From Rosellinia necatrix (lineage: Eukaryota > Ascomycota > Sordariomycetes > Xylariales > Xylariaceae), in NCBI GenBank assembly GCA_021209875.1, contig JAGYVD010000007.1:248001-312000 (forward strand): a stretch of DNA of 64,000 bases, in the 5' to 3' direction. This document shows, piece by piece, positions 22,346-32,840 of the stretch. The translations under genes were made by a program, and so were the position numbers. The notes below the pieces were generated by a model, which saw only the letters and a list, made by a program, of their open reading frames with translations, did not search any database and was not told the origin of the DNA. Position 1 is the stretch's first letter. Each line of letters opens with the position of its first letter.

Positions 22346-23144
22346 CCTTGTCCGGGGCTTTCCATTCCCCGCTTTGACATGCCAATGGGGGAGGAGAGTT
22401 GCCAGTTGCCATACACCCCCTTATCCGATCCGGCGTGTGCCCTACCTACGGTCTACTACTTAGGTACCTAGGTAAGCAATATCTGCAAGTGTGCTGTGCA
22501 TACAGTGCTGGACCCTGCTAGAACATACAATTGGCCACCCTCTGGGATATGCGCGTAAAACAGGATACATAGTATGTACAGAAGGGAAGGCAACTAAGCC
22601 CTTCTTCCCGCCACTACTGCAGCTAAAATCTAACTAGCGGTAGTTACAAGCGACTCCCTGCAAGCTAAGGAGTTAAATTTTATAGATGTAGTAGGTAAAT
22701 GTACGAATGTCCAGAACAGCACCCCCCCGTCCCTCCGTAACTAACCCCTACTTTTTAGTCTAAAAGCCGGGCTCCTTGAAGACGCGTGTATACTCGTATA
22801 TAGTTATATATTAAAAAAAAAAAGAAAAAAGAATATGGGGTGCGTAGGTTAGCAGAGTGGCCTAGGAAAAAGGCTGTCGAGAAAAAGGGGAGGGAACGCG
22901 GCGAAGACCCCGGAAGTAGGAAAATATAGCGCTAACGTCAGGTTCTGTAGATGATGGGCCATTATTTCTGACGAAGGCCCCGGTATAATCGGAGGCAACC
23001 AGATACTCCTCGTTCCTTAGATAGCCAACAAGCCATGCCCTGGGCCCGTATCGCCTAATCGACGAGTCTGGAGATCCAGGCGGAAAAAATGAAGCAAGCG
23101 CATCATATATGGTGGCCGGTTATGCGCCTATTCGCATCCATATG

Positions 23145-23682
23145 TTAAGTAACAAGTTGTGAGTACCGAGAATCCAGGGCACGTACGAGATGGTGTTCTT
23201 CGAGAACATGGATTGTCTCGGGTCTGCTTGTTTCACGCCTTCCCGTCACATCCAACTGCAACAACACCATGAGTTCGCTACCCTCTCTGCCAGTATCCGC
23301 CATAGAATGCGACTGGGAATAATATCTCGTTGTGGGTAGGGACGAATGTCTCACTGCATGGGTCTGGGCCTGGTGCTGTGCGCTGACGACCCCGGGGGTT
23401 GGAACGGCATGGGGGGCTTGGCTTGCGATGTAAGGTCTCGATCGATGCAGCAAATTAGGTTCGATACAGGGAAGTATCGGTACTAAATATGTAAATGGCA
23501 GATCAGAAAATCGGAAAAAGGGAAGGTATGTGGGTGCATATGTGGGAAAGGGGATTTAAAATAACTAGGGGGCCTTTAGCTGTACCTCGGAGCTTTCTAT
23601 ATCGGAGGATGGCTAGAGCCGTAGTGGGCAAAGCTATAGCTACAGCGACAATGCCGATGATTGCCTCAGTTGAAAGTGCCAT
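23145..23682 (-). CDS. Single-pass membrane microprotein, paralog 3
   Basis: Two exons: 23586-23682 and 23145-23482, with a 103-base intron (GTACAG...CATATTTAG, phase 1). The product is 144 residues. Exon 1 encodes MALSTEAIIGIVAVAIALP, a single helix to about residue 26, and a basic stop (RYRKLR). Exon 2 enters a long open frame exactly in register and encodes a polar His/Gln/Ser-rich tail ending QLVT. Shared features with the other two copies are the S-x-E-A-I-x-G start, helix length, basic residues after the helix and a phase-1 intron right after them. The tails are not alignable by eye, so the membrane exon is conserved while the cytosolic part diverges. I know of similar short N-terminal motifs in many filamentous ascomycete hypothetical proteins; no function has been assigned to my knowledge. 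Confidence 0.68.
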
Positions 23683-25951
23683 GGCCGGCGTGCAGATTCT
23701 GGCCCACGAATCTTAGTACGTCTAACGAGATGGGATCGCCTTTGTCGCTCGCGCAGGGAGAGGATGAAACACATGTCTTATTACAATACAAAACACATGG
23801 ACTCGGGAGACCCAGCAAACCGGAAAAGTGTAAGACAGGTCTTAAGAGGCTGAGATGGGCTGCTATCGCTTGGCGGCCCGAATGACAACGAAGCAAGCTG
23901 CATTGCATCTCTCACTGGGGTGCGCATTTTAACTCACCGACAAAAACGTGGCAGGCGTGCTGGTAACCCTTTAGTCAATTCCAATCGACGGATCTTTTAT
24001 GGACGTTCCAAGATTTGGGGTGGGCGTCCAGGGTTGGTCAGGGGGCATACAGAACGATAACACCCACCATTTTGTACCCGATTATGCCACACCTAAGCAG
24101 CCTACCTACTGTATGTACTATTTCGGGCCGGGCAGTTAAAGGCACTTGATCGCTGGCAGGCGACTGGCCGTTGAAGCATGTATATTTGCCCAACCCCCTT
24201 CTATAGGTACTCGATATGCACATCACACCTCTTCATATCGTATGAATACTTAGTATAGGTGGCAGGAAATAATTTGTTGGGCCACAGTAGATCACACAAC
24301 CTTAGTTGAGAGCGTAGTCAACTGACTCCATCCCTGCGCCCGTGGCATTATATACAGCACGGCGTCTCATTATTCAAGAAACACCGATATCCTTTCGTAA
24401 CACAGCCCGTAGATCCTGTGCTGGGTCCTGTATAAAACCTCCGGAACCCCAAAGTTACTCTCTTATCTATAAGGCTGGCAGAGTCCAAGCCCTCTTTATA
24501 CCCTCTTATACCATAGGAGAATTCATTATTTGTTGTAGCGAATATGGATAGTCCGGCTAGTAGAAGTGACACCTCCTAGAGCGGCATAACAGCACAAGGC
24601 GAACAAGGGGGGGTTGATCACAGGGCACACCTGCGTCATATTGACGGCCACGTTCTGTTCTCCACCATGGCAGGGGTGATTTATGGCAATCTCACATCTT
24701 AGAGCTGGTATTCGAGAGTGAATTCAATTTAATACTTCCAGCATATTCGCAAGTGAATAGGTGCGGCAAGATATAGTGCTGATGTAGATTCTGTATCTTT
24801 GACGCGCATGCAGGCTTGGAAGCTAAAACTTGGGAAGCCATACTGTTGTTTGATTGATTCTTGGCTATCTCAAGCTGTCGATACATATGCCCTAGCGATA
24901 TCGGTGACAATCTCATGAACATAAGCCCCCGCATAATTGGTGCCGGCTATAATTGCCTTATTTCGGTAGTATAGATTGGGTAGTCCGGGGCAAGAACAGA
25001 CAGCAATACATACTTATTTCTACTTATTTTACCCTAACATACCCTAACCCATCCACTCATCACTTGCTGATAGGTAAGGCATCGAATAGTGCATTGAAAG
25101 CGGATTGGTAAATTGTGGTGTGCATATTTCATATTCACCTGATTATGGCCTGATAGTCCTAGGTCTGATACCTGGAGTTAATGTAGGGCTTTGACTCTTG
25201 CAGGCAAGTTTTTGATATCAAGACTTGATTGCAATTATGCACAAATGTTAGGCTACTAGGGTAGGTGACTTGATTGAGCTAGCATTCTTATGAATATGCC
25301 AAATGTGTATGCTCACTCACCTCTGCCGATCTTGCGGGCTGTTCTTGTCTTGGCAGATCGGGTGGCCATGAGGGCGTTGGGTACAAATATTCCGAATAGA
25401 ATACAACGGTAGCCTTACTGTTCCCTAGAGAAGAGCTGTCTGATGCTGCCTCGGATGCTGGACCTCAAAAGTTGTGTCGTTATCTAGTCAAAGTGCAGCA
25501 TAGACCACAGGTGATAGGTGCTGCGTTTGCTGGTAACTGGGTCCGTTATTTTTATCTATAATCATTACGATACAGAGTATTCCAGACAGGAAAGCACTCC
25601 TTGTGCTGGTCGGTTCTCGGCTGTGTTGTTTTAGTGCGCAAATTTGCACCGCTGCAATGTGGCAGTTTTACGAGGGGCTGTCAAGGCGCTGTTTGCCCAT
25701 CAAGGGTGGAATTGCCAATCATCTTTCCTGATGTCAACTAAGCCCCCTTTGAATAAAAGTGACAAAATATTTTCAGCTTATATTACTACAGCCCTGAATA
25801 TGATTATACATAATAGCCACTAACAGTACTCATGAGGCGTACCTGTGAGATACCTCAAGAACCCTTTACTCTCTGTTGTTAGCCCCGAAATTGTGTCCAT
25901 GGAAAACATGGCCAACACACGTTAATTGCTAGACATGTGATGGCGTGAATT
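23683..25951. other. Intergenic, no gene supported
   Basis: About 2.3 kb. It contains several short frames of no recognisable kind, and one possible short coding exon with a strong donor (ATG 25369, GTGAGT at 25320) for which no second exon could be found. Nothing else. Confidence 0.4.
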
Positions 25952-26356
25952 TCACGAACCCTTTTGCTGGGGGTTAACAAGCCCTATATACTGTTAGCGG
26001 TGAAGTGGCTTGCTTGCTAACTGGGGCCACGAAAGGCTGTAGCAGATAACACTATAATCTTTCTTACCTGTGCAATAAGAATAGCCAGCCCAGAAATTCT
26101 CACGGCAGTTCCCGCCTATCTGGGGGTTGAACAAGACCAGCCTGTTGACGTCGATGCCTAGCAATTGCGCGAGTTTGTAGCAAGTCAGCCCTGGTGTGGC
26201 TTGGACCCACCCACCGCATTTGCCAATCAGTGCCCCTTCCTGTACGGGTCCCGGAGGCGGTATTGGCACAGAAAGAAGGTTGTTGTTAATTGGGAGGCTT
26301 GCCGCCAATGTGGCTGGAATAGCGGAAGCGGCTGTTAGAATTCGAATAATTCTCAT
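25952..26356 (-). CDS. Secreted single-LysM-domain protein (effector-like)
   Basis: Two exons: 26068-26356 and 25952-25983, with an 84-base intron (GTAAGA...TATATAG, branch GCTAAC, phase 1). The mature prediction is 106 residues. Residues 1-19 form a signal peptide (MRIIRILTAASAIPATLAA). One LysM domain follows (about residues 45-95) with the hallmark pattern: TPGLTCYKLAQLLGIDVNRL, LFNPQIGGNC and WAGYSYC. Cys 47, 59, 84 and 95 match the four-cysteine disulfide arrangement of fungus-type LysM domains. LysM domains bind chitin or related N-acetylglucosamine polymers; small secreted fungal members often shield hyphae or mask chitin from host immunity, but that role is inferred from family only. 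The short Pro-rich spacer (VPIPPPGP) before the domain is ordinary. It stands alone in gene-poor sequence. Confidence 0.82.
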
Positions 26357-26449
26357 GCTGTTAAAATGGGGTTGCTATATGATATGATATGTACAATATC
26401 TCGAAAATCATGTTCTCCTATAGTTACGAAAGAGTCGGCCCGTGCTTAT

Positions 26450-26456
26450 CTTTATA
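26450..26456 (-). promoter_or_regulatory. Possible TATA box of the LysM gene
   Basis: TATAAAG on the minus strand about 95 bases upstream of the LysM start codon; position and sequence are compatible with a core promoter. Confidence 0.35.
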
Positions 26457-26611
26457 GCTTATGGTTTGGCTTCGAGAGACCAACTGGGAGGCGGCTATTA
26501 AAGCGCCCTTCGTTAGGAGGCGAAGGCAAGATCGGCCACATGACGAATCCATGTTGATCTTGCATACATTGTGATCGTTATTTCACTAGCCACCATAAGC
26601 GCACGTGGTAT

Positions 26612-26845
26612 TTATATCATTAGCATAAACAGTTCAAGTGACCTTGATAAGGCTTTGTAATTGTGAGAACTATCCAACAACAATGCATTACCAGATAAAC
26701 GAGCACCAGCTATCAGCATTGATAAACCGTAGAAGAATAAGTTCCGTAGAAAGATCAAGACAATAGCTCTAGCTATTTTCATACACGTGAACATAAAATC
26801 CACAAAGAAAATACTTAGACGCTGAATTTTAGTCACACGAGCCAT
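26612..26845 (-). CDS. Candidate small hydrophobic protein
   Basis: A 77-residue frame from ATG 26845 with two hydrophobic stretches (IARAIVLIFLRNLFFYGLSM) and basic residues. It is AT-rich and has no known domain. It might be a small membrane protein, a downstream exon of the frame at 26967-27174, or chance. Listed only because of its hydrophobic pattern. Confidence 0.2.
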   Translation of the reverse strand: MARVTKIQRLSIFFVDFMFTCMKIARAIVLIFLRNLFFYGLSMLIAGARLSGNALLLDSSHNYKALSRSLELFMLMI

Positions 26846-26966
26846 GACATCTAAACGTCATGCCACCATTGAGACAGTTATCTCTAAAATCTATCGCAGT
26901 GTGTCACTACTAAATATTGTCCTAATTGAAAGGTATACCCAAACTGGCCACTCTACTCTGTCTTAC

Positions 26967-27174
26967 CTGTCGCTTTTGCCTTCATTCTCTTGTCATACGA
27001 CGTAGGATACAAGAAGCACCTAGGAGTGACCGAGCCACAAGGAATTTGAAGGCTGATTACAGCGGTCACAAAAGCGATAAGTTGGAAGAAGCGCACAATA
27101 AAGACTTGGGTCTCAAGGGGTGAGAATGAGCGCTCTGTGGGCTGTAATAGCACCGACATGCTCTGCATAAGCAT
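26967..27174 (-). CDS. Candidate exon of a fourth small membrane protein
   Basis: An open exon from ATG 27174 to a strong donor (ACAG, then GTAAGA at 26966), phase 1, like the microprotein family and the LysM gene. It encodes one hydrophobic segment (IVRFFQLIAFVTAVISL) followed by a basic stretch (YDKRMKAKATG). The start does not match the S-x-E-A-I signature. Acceptors at CAATTAG or TATTTAG downstream give only a short in-frame tail (VVTHCDRF then stop). Total would be about 75-80 residues. Unrecognised and unproven. Confidence 0.28.
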
Positions 27175-28196
27175 ACCTACTAGTTATCAAGCTTGGTCTA
27201 GCCAAAAATGGTAAGTAGGCATTGGGATAGTGTTACAATTTAGGCACATAAAAAAGTCTGAAGATAAGGAAAAGAGATTAATAACTAGATATCTCTACGT
27301 ACTGGTAGTGACATGACGCAATAAATAGACGCAATAAATATCGCTAACCAAGTCTAGCTTAGGTGGTTTTAACCTGATACCGGCAACGAAGCCACTAACG
27401 CCACACGTTATCCGATCGTGACATTGGTTTATGCGCTTGTGCGATAGGTGGTAGGTACCTAGATACCTACGCGCCTACCGTGCGATACCGTGCGAACCGA
27501 TTATCTCTGTCGCTGCACATTTTTACTTATCTGGATGGGGCTTTATTGGAACCTACTGCGAATTTAACCGATTTTACCTAGTGATTTATAGAAGTCACCA
27601 CCTCGAGTTGACCGTTGCTGTGAACTTTTACTGGTCATTCCATCATGCATACTTAGTCGATGTATGCAGGATACCATGCCGTGCCTACCTACCTAAGTTA
27701 GCAGGTACAAGGAAAGCGACAGCGAACGTGTACAGGGATTTAGGTTGGCAGAGTTGAACCCGCACGGACAGCCAGACAGACACTGCAGCCAGAGAGAGAG
27801 ACAGACAAAAGCGACCAAACCTCGACTATAACTACTACCTACTAACTATTTAGTCCACTGCCTGGCTACCAAAACAAACCCACCACATTGGAACGCGGTT
27901 TTCAGCCGCCCCGGGGTTCGGGACACGTCTATCTATAATACACATACATCCTGCCTGCTCGGCATCTACCTCGCCACCCACATGCGTACATATATACACC
28001 TATCTACACTATACATCCATATCTCATTACGCCCATCTCATCACCCCATAGGATCGGTGCATCTAGTGTATCGGGCCTCGTGACCAACCTAGGCTGGGCG
28101 CCCGCGCGAGTCCTACCGTGTCGCCTACCTACCTATCTAGGTACTTTACCGATCTAAGTACTTACCTGCTGCTACGTAGCGTGTCTCACCCCCGTG
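27175..28196. other. Intergenic / 5' leader of the DUF3716 gene
   Basis: About 1 kb with TAGGTACC tracts (27450-27475, 27690, 28120-28145), an AGAGAGAG/CAGACA stretch (about 27770-27810) and a pyrimidine-rich, AC-rich leader before the next start. No gene seen. Confidence 0.45.
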
Positions 28197-29668
28197 ATGG
28201 AGCATACAAGTACCGCCGGAATGGCAGGTGAGGCGCCAGACACGCAATTCCACTCCATCGCCGATGCTGCTGCTGCCAGTTGGTATGCTCACCGGGCAGC
28301 CACCCCGGCCTCGAAGCCATCGTCTTCCGTCCGTAAGGGGATTGTTTTATCATATTGGACATCGTAGTGACGTCGAAACTGATTGGCGCTGTAGGTCATG
28401 ATGATAGCCAGAGACAAGCATCGGTGTCGGCATCGGCATCAACATCAACGTCGATAGCCGCCGCTGCATTGGCAGTGTCAATCGCGTCGGCGTCGCCCGC
28501 TCCGTCGTTATCAGTACCGCCTCCCATGGTGACTGAGGCATCCGCCTCGGGGGCGTCGTCGACGCCGACACCCAGCTCCAGTCGCAGGGACAGTGAAGTC
28601 CAAGCATCTGGGGATCCCGGCATACACAGTGACATCAGCGCCTGGCAGAGCGCCCTGCAGAGCCTGCCGCCCGAGTTTGCCAGCGCCACGCTACCATCGC
28701 ACCCGCTGTCCCAGGCTCTTGCCGGCCAGCCGACGTTGCGCCCCGTGGAGTGGAACCTGTACCGCCAGCAAGGCGGGTTTGTGCCACGGACCGCTCACGA
28801 CTATAGCTCCCTCATGATCTACATTTCCGGTCAGATGAACCCGAACCCGTGCCGCAACTGCTTGCTGAGGAATGGTCCTTTCGCGCGATGTGTTGTCTCC
28901 CCTCCCGCCGTCTTGGCAATCAGTACCTTGAGACATGCTTGCGCAAATTGCACCTACCAGAATCAGTACAAGAAGTGCACTAATGAGCCCATATCAGAAC
29001 AAGAGAGGGTTCGGAGTGATCTAGCGAGGCCCGTTATCCGGGGCAAGAATCCAATAACAAGACCTATGATCCCAAGGAAACCCGTGACTAACAGCCGGTC
29101 TGAGCGCCGTCGCGAGAGGGTGGTTCAACTTCAGCAGCGGTTGCAGGGGCGACAGCGAAAGAAGCGACAGCAAGAAGAGCGACAAGATGCGCCCGCGGCT
29201 CCATCACTGGCCGGTCTAGCTCTTGGCCTTGATGCCAGCCTGGAGTCATTCGACGAGAAGCTCCGGCACATTCGCGCCTGCTCGCCTCACTCCCGCAGGC
29301 GAATGGCAGCCGAAACATTACAATGGCAAGCCGCTATCGCAACAGTGGAAGCGGAGGGACTCACCTCCGCCCCCGTCATCACTGCTCAGGGCCCATCCCG
29401 CAAGGTCCCGCGCAGCAATCATGCACGCGCTCCGATCAATAATAATACGTCTTCACAACGAACCCCAACGTCTTCCATCACGCTTGCGGTCCCAGCTGCC
29501 CAGGACGGTTCTTTTGGCAGAGAGGGGGATGCCGGCCACGGCGCAGAGCCCGAATATGAACCTATGGATGAAGATGAGAGCGATAGTGAACAGGAGGATG
29601 CTTATGAAGGCGTGTCCCCATGGGTCGCTGCTAATCGCACAGAGGCTATGATCAAGGCTCCACGCTAA
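28197..29668 (+). CDS. DUF3716-family cysteine-motif protein
   Basis: Two exons: 28197-28332 and 28395-29668, joined by a 62-base intron (GTAAGG...GCTGTAG, phase 1); 469 residues. The ATG at 28197 is preferred because the long frame alone starts only at a TTG. The N-terminus is low complexity, very rich in Ser and Ala (ASVSASASTSTS). The cysteine block at about residues 198-240 (PCRNCLLRNGPFARCVV, then ACANCTYQNQYKKC) matches DUF3716, a fungus-specific domain with CxxC pairs that may bind zinc. A basic Arg/Gln-rich stretch follows (about 280-310, QRKKRQQEER), then an acidic tail (EYEPMDEDESDSEQED). Proteins with this domain are usually of unknown role; the basic and acidic segments would suit a nuclear protein, which is my inference. 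Confidence 0.82.
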
Positions 29669-29816
29669 GGAGACTGCTGAATGTGACCAGATCGAAGACT
29701 AGGTAATTTATCCCACCATGTACATATTATATCAGGTAATAACCTCTAATTACAACCAAAATTGTATATTCCCATTTAGCTTCTAATCTAGGGCGGCGTC
29801 AAGTGAGCCGTGAATC
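29669..29816. other. Short convergent intergenic gap
   Basis: About 150 bases between the DUF3716 stop and the stop of the opposite-strand CoA-transferase gene. Confidence 0.5.
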
Positions 29817-30854
29817 TCATACGGTTGACTTCTCCTCCGGCCATTCCGGTTTATGTGTGCCTCGCAGACAGCTACCCGAGTTGTATTGCAGGACAGTGAC
29901 ATCGTAAGTGGCGGCAGGTCCAAGAAACACCATTTCTTCATCCGGAACCCCCAGATCTGCCATCATGGTTCGGAAGTTCTTCTCCTGGAACAGCTGTGGA
30001 GCTACCTTGGGGAGATTGTTCATGAGCTGCGTTGGTAGTACTGATTAGCGGGGCGCCGTCCGGCGTGAGGGATCCAACATACCAGCCTCATCTGACGATG
30101 CAAGTCGTCGTAGCACCGCAGCCTTAGCATATCCGGCCACTTCTCGCGCAGACCCCGCTGCACCTCGGGGGGACTGCGTCCCGAGGGAGATCAGGAAGCT
30201 GTTGAGCTGGTTCAGCGAGGTCGAGACGAGGTAGTTCCCGCCGACTCGGCTCCGCCTGTCGAGGGCGCTCATGATGGCGACGCAGCCGACGATCCCGGTC
30301 TGGAAGTCGGAGTTGGGCAGGGGCGGCATGACGGGCTCATCGGGGTGTAAGCGATCGTCCCCGTCACCTTCACCTTCACCTTCACCGTCGCCGCCGCCGG
30401 CGCCCCCACATGCGACCGAACAACCAGCCAACGCCTGTGACGGCATCACTGATCTGCTGCCAGCCACTACGCCCGCTCCAGGGGCCCTTCCAGCCGTAGC
30501 AGTTCTCGCGCGCGTAGACGATGCCCCTCCCGCGCCGCGCCGCCACCTCGTGCACGTACGCGGGGCCGAACCCGAGCCTCTCGAGGACCCCGGGCCGGTA
30601 CCCGTCGAGGACGACGTCGGCGTCGGCGATGAGCCGCCGCAGGGCGGCCCGGCCCCCCTCCGTCTTGAGGTCGACGTCCGCGTCCCGCTTGCCCAGGTTG
30701 CTCTCGAACAGCACGGCGCCGAGGTCCGGGAGCGCCCCGCTCGACACCCGCACCACGGTCGCGCCGAACAGCGCCGCCAGCCGCGCCATCGTCGGCCCCG
30801 CGATCGCGCGTGTGACGTCGACCAACTTGATCCCCTCGAGCGGTCGGAATGTCG

Positions 30855-30891
<37 letters not shown>

Positions 30892-31170
30892 CGCGGGCCA
30901 GGGCACCGGGGGTAGTGCGTCCCCCGGAAACACTTCCACCGTGTACAGCGGCTCGCCCGCCATGGCCCGCCCGTGCGGGCTCGCGGCGTACTCCCCCGGC
31001 GAGAGGCAGACGGCTCCCGCCTGGCGGTAGTGCTCGTTGGCCTCGACGTCGAGCCAGCGCGCATCAAAGCGCGCGACGGCCGCCGACAGGAGCGCGATCG
31101 CCTCCTCCTCCTTCTCCTCCTTCTCCTCCTTCTCCTCCTTCTCCTCCTTCTCCTCCTCGCCCATCGCCTC

Positions 31171-31201
<31 letters not shown>

Positions 31202-31894
31202 AGCCGCGGCGGCAGCCCGAGCATGGCCAGCGACGCGTCCGAGTCGAGCCCGCCGTGCAGGTGGAACCAGCGGCCGTCGCGCGTCCGGTACGCGCTCGTC
31301 ACCAGCCGCCGCCACGCCGACGCCATCTGGCCCCGCGTGTCGCACGCCGCCGCCCACCGCGCCGCCACCGCCGCGTCCGACCGCGCCGCGCGCCCGCCCA
31401 GCCGCAGCACCTGGAAGGAGAGCAGGAACAGGCTCGCCACGTCGCTGGACACCACGCACCGCTGCGGCCCGAGCGCGTACCGGTCCGAGGCGATCGCGTT
31501 GCCGTAGGAGGCGAGGAGGGCCCACTTTTGTTGTTTTTTTGGGGTTTGTGCGTTAGCTGTTGTTCTTTGTTTCTCTCTCTTTTTGTGTGTATGTGTATGT
31601 GTGTATGTGTGTATGTGTGTGTATGTGTATGTATGTGTGTGTGTGTGTATTTTTTTCGGAATCGCCCAGCTATATTACGGGGGGAAAGGGGGAAGGGATC
31701 AAACTCACCAGGGCCGCGCTCGACTCGCTGCACTTCAGCGGCGCCGGGAGGAAGGGCTGAGACAGCGCGGCCGGGTCGAAGATGGTTTTTCGTGCCGCGG
31801 CGCGGACCCCATCCGGTATCTCCAGCCGCGGGTCCGCCAGGAGGACGGAGTGGAGGATGCGCGCTGCTTCGCCTTGTATCGTGTATTCGTCCAT
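29817..31894 (-). CDS. CaiB/BaiF (family III) CoA-transferase, microsatellite-rich
   Basis: Family III enzymes move CoA between carboxylic acids or racemise acyl-CoAs; the substrate is not predictable here. Exon 1 is 31709-31894 (ATG 31894). Intron 1, 31525-31708, runs GTGAGT...AAAAG and holds a GT microsatellite. Exon 2 runs from 31524 and contains the CaiB core (LEGIKLVDVTRAIAGPTMARLAAL, GAVLFESNLGKRD, ADVVLDGYRPGVLERLGFG). The last exon (29817-30040) joins through a 42-base intron 30041-30082 (GTATGT...AATCAG) and ends with the family tail (QYNSGSCLRG, HKPEWPEE). In between, the frame switches at about 30340-30410, inside a GGTGAA hexanucleotide repeat: FGRMWG reads in one frame and DEPVMPPLPNSDFQTGI in another. 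I found no convincing intron, so a repeat-driven frameshift is likely. The protein also carries runs of nine Asp, nine Thr and a Glu/Lys tract. Confidence 0.75.
30363..30390. repeat. GGTGAA hexanucleotide repeat at a frame switch
   Basis: Three GGTGAA units plus GGTGAC (minus-strand reading), flanked by CGG repeats. Conserved coding on the two sides lies in different frames. Confidence 0.6.
31103..31201. repeat. Coding GAG/AAG and GAC triplet tracts
   Basis: About six tandem 12-base CTCCTCCTTCTC-like units followed by a nine-unit GTC/GAC run. On the coding strand they give a Glu/Lys stretch and an Asp run inserted in the CoA-transferase. A further ATC/GTC (Thr/ACG) tract is at about 30850-30891. 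Confidence 0.8.
31584..31650. repeat. (GT)n/(GTAT)n microsatellite in an intron
   Basis: A 67-base run of GT with interspersed AT steps, inside intron 1 of the CoA-transferase gene (read as AC/ATAC on the coding strand). Confidence 0.9.
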
Positions 31895-32600
31895 GCTTGC
31901 TAATGTTAATACTTCTTTTGATTTTTTTTGTCTTGCTTTCCTTCGCCCAAGGCGGGTATGGTTTCCGCTTGATCAAGCGTCTGTCTGGGAATCTAGTCAA
32001 ATGCTAGATGAGACACGTGGTAAAATCTGCCCCCCGTGCAACAGTAGAAAGCTGCCTGTATTGGATATCAGAGTCGGCGTACAGGTTGCGGGGAAGTCGC
32101 AAGACGACAATATTACCCGCTGTTAGACAAGCTGTGCTTAATTATTAAGATTTAATATATCAGGGAGATCCCTTAACGGTTAGATTCGCTTAATGGCCTT
32201 ATAGCCGCCGGCTATACACACATTGCCTACTAGAATACGTCACCAGACATGGCATTCGTACCCCGTTTGCCTGGAGAAACCCAAGGAAGAGTTAGAGGTA
32301 ATGGAAGTCGCCAGTAGAAATCCTAGGTATTTAACAATTATCATTCCGATGTAAATGTTACCCTCAGAAAAATCACATGTTCCCTTTCCTTCTCGGTGGC
32401 CACAAACTATATTAAAGCAACAGTAGAGGTTAGGCTCTACTCAAGTACTTGGGCCCTGTGAATAGCGTTATTTAACCACCGATATCCGAATAAATGAACT
32501 CTTAATCTAGCTACTTGCTTTATAAAAATCTAAACGCATTCTGGCATTTAATTCCATATGAAATTAGGATTTCCTCTCATAGCTGTCGGAAGCAAAACTT
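31895..32600. other. Intergenic, no gene seen
   Basis: About 700 bases upstream of the CoA-transferase, becoming AT-rich toward the right. No coding signal until the relic at about 32,650. Confidence 0.4.
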
Positions 32601-32654
32601 ATAGAGACCCGAAAGATATCTTTATAAGTAAAAACGTGAGGCGGAGGAGAGGGG

Positions 32655-32840
32655 GTGTAAGACGGGACGCCCGACATCGTGCGGTACCCCGCGCGGCATT
32701 TTCGCCGGCATCTGCTTTTTCGTGCCGGAGAGAACGGACGGCCACATCGAGTTGAGCGTCTCCATGTACGAGGAGAATATGGGCCGGTTGCTAGCGAGCG
32801 GCTTGGCTAGGGAGTTTTCGCGTGTTCTGGATGATTAGTG
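32655..32840 (+). pseudogene. Relic of the C-terminus of an acyltransferase
   Basis: A GC-rich island in AT-rich surroundings. One frame reads DGTPDIVRYPARHF, and after a one-base shift near 32,695 the next reads AGICFFVPERTDGHIELSVS, MYEENMGRLLASGLAREFSRV and then a stop. The pattern (G-x-P-D-x-V-R, then a strand, then P-x-x-x-D-G-x-I-E-L, then M-x-R-L) resembles the C-terminal end of fungal HxxxD-type acyltransferases of secondary metabolism, where a DFGWG-like motif precedes it. The catalytic HxxxD half is absent and the frame is broken. The family name is a recognition by pattern, not by alignment; the coding nature of the island is more secure than its family. Confidence 0.45.

Larger units (their letters stand above)
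20696..23144. other. Mostly intergenic, one weak ORF
   Basis: About 2.4 kb. It contains a run of CCTACCTACCTACCTAGG at 21165-21192 and a second tract at 22455-22475. One candidate frame (21863-22345) is listed separately; the rest shows nothing. Confidence 0.4.

Noticed and set aside
25321..25369. Short basic exon (MATRSAKTRTARKIGR) with a perfect GTGAGT donor
   Set aside because: No acceptor downstream gives an in-frame continuation of any length.
30973..32007. 344-codon plus-strand frame and several other long frames at 30,271-32,007
   Set aside because: Antisense to the CoA-transferase; they are kept open by triplet microsatellites and show homopolymer-like products.
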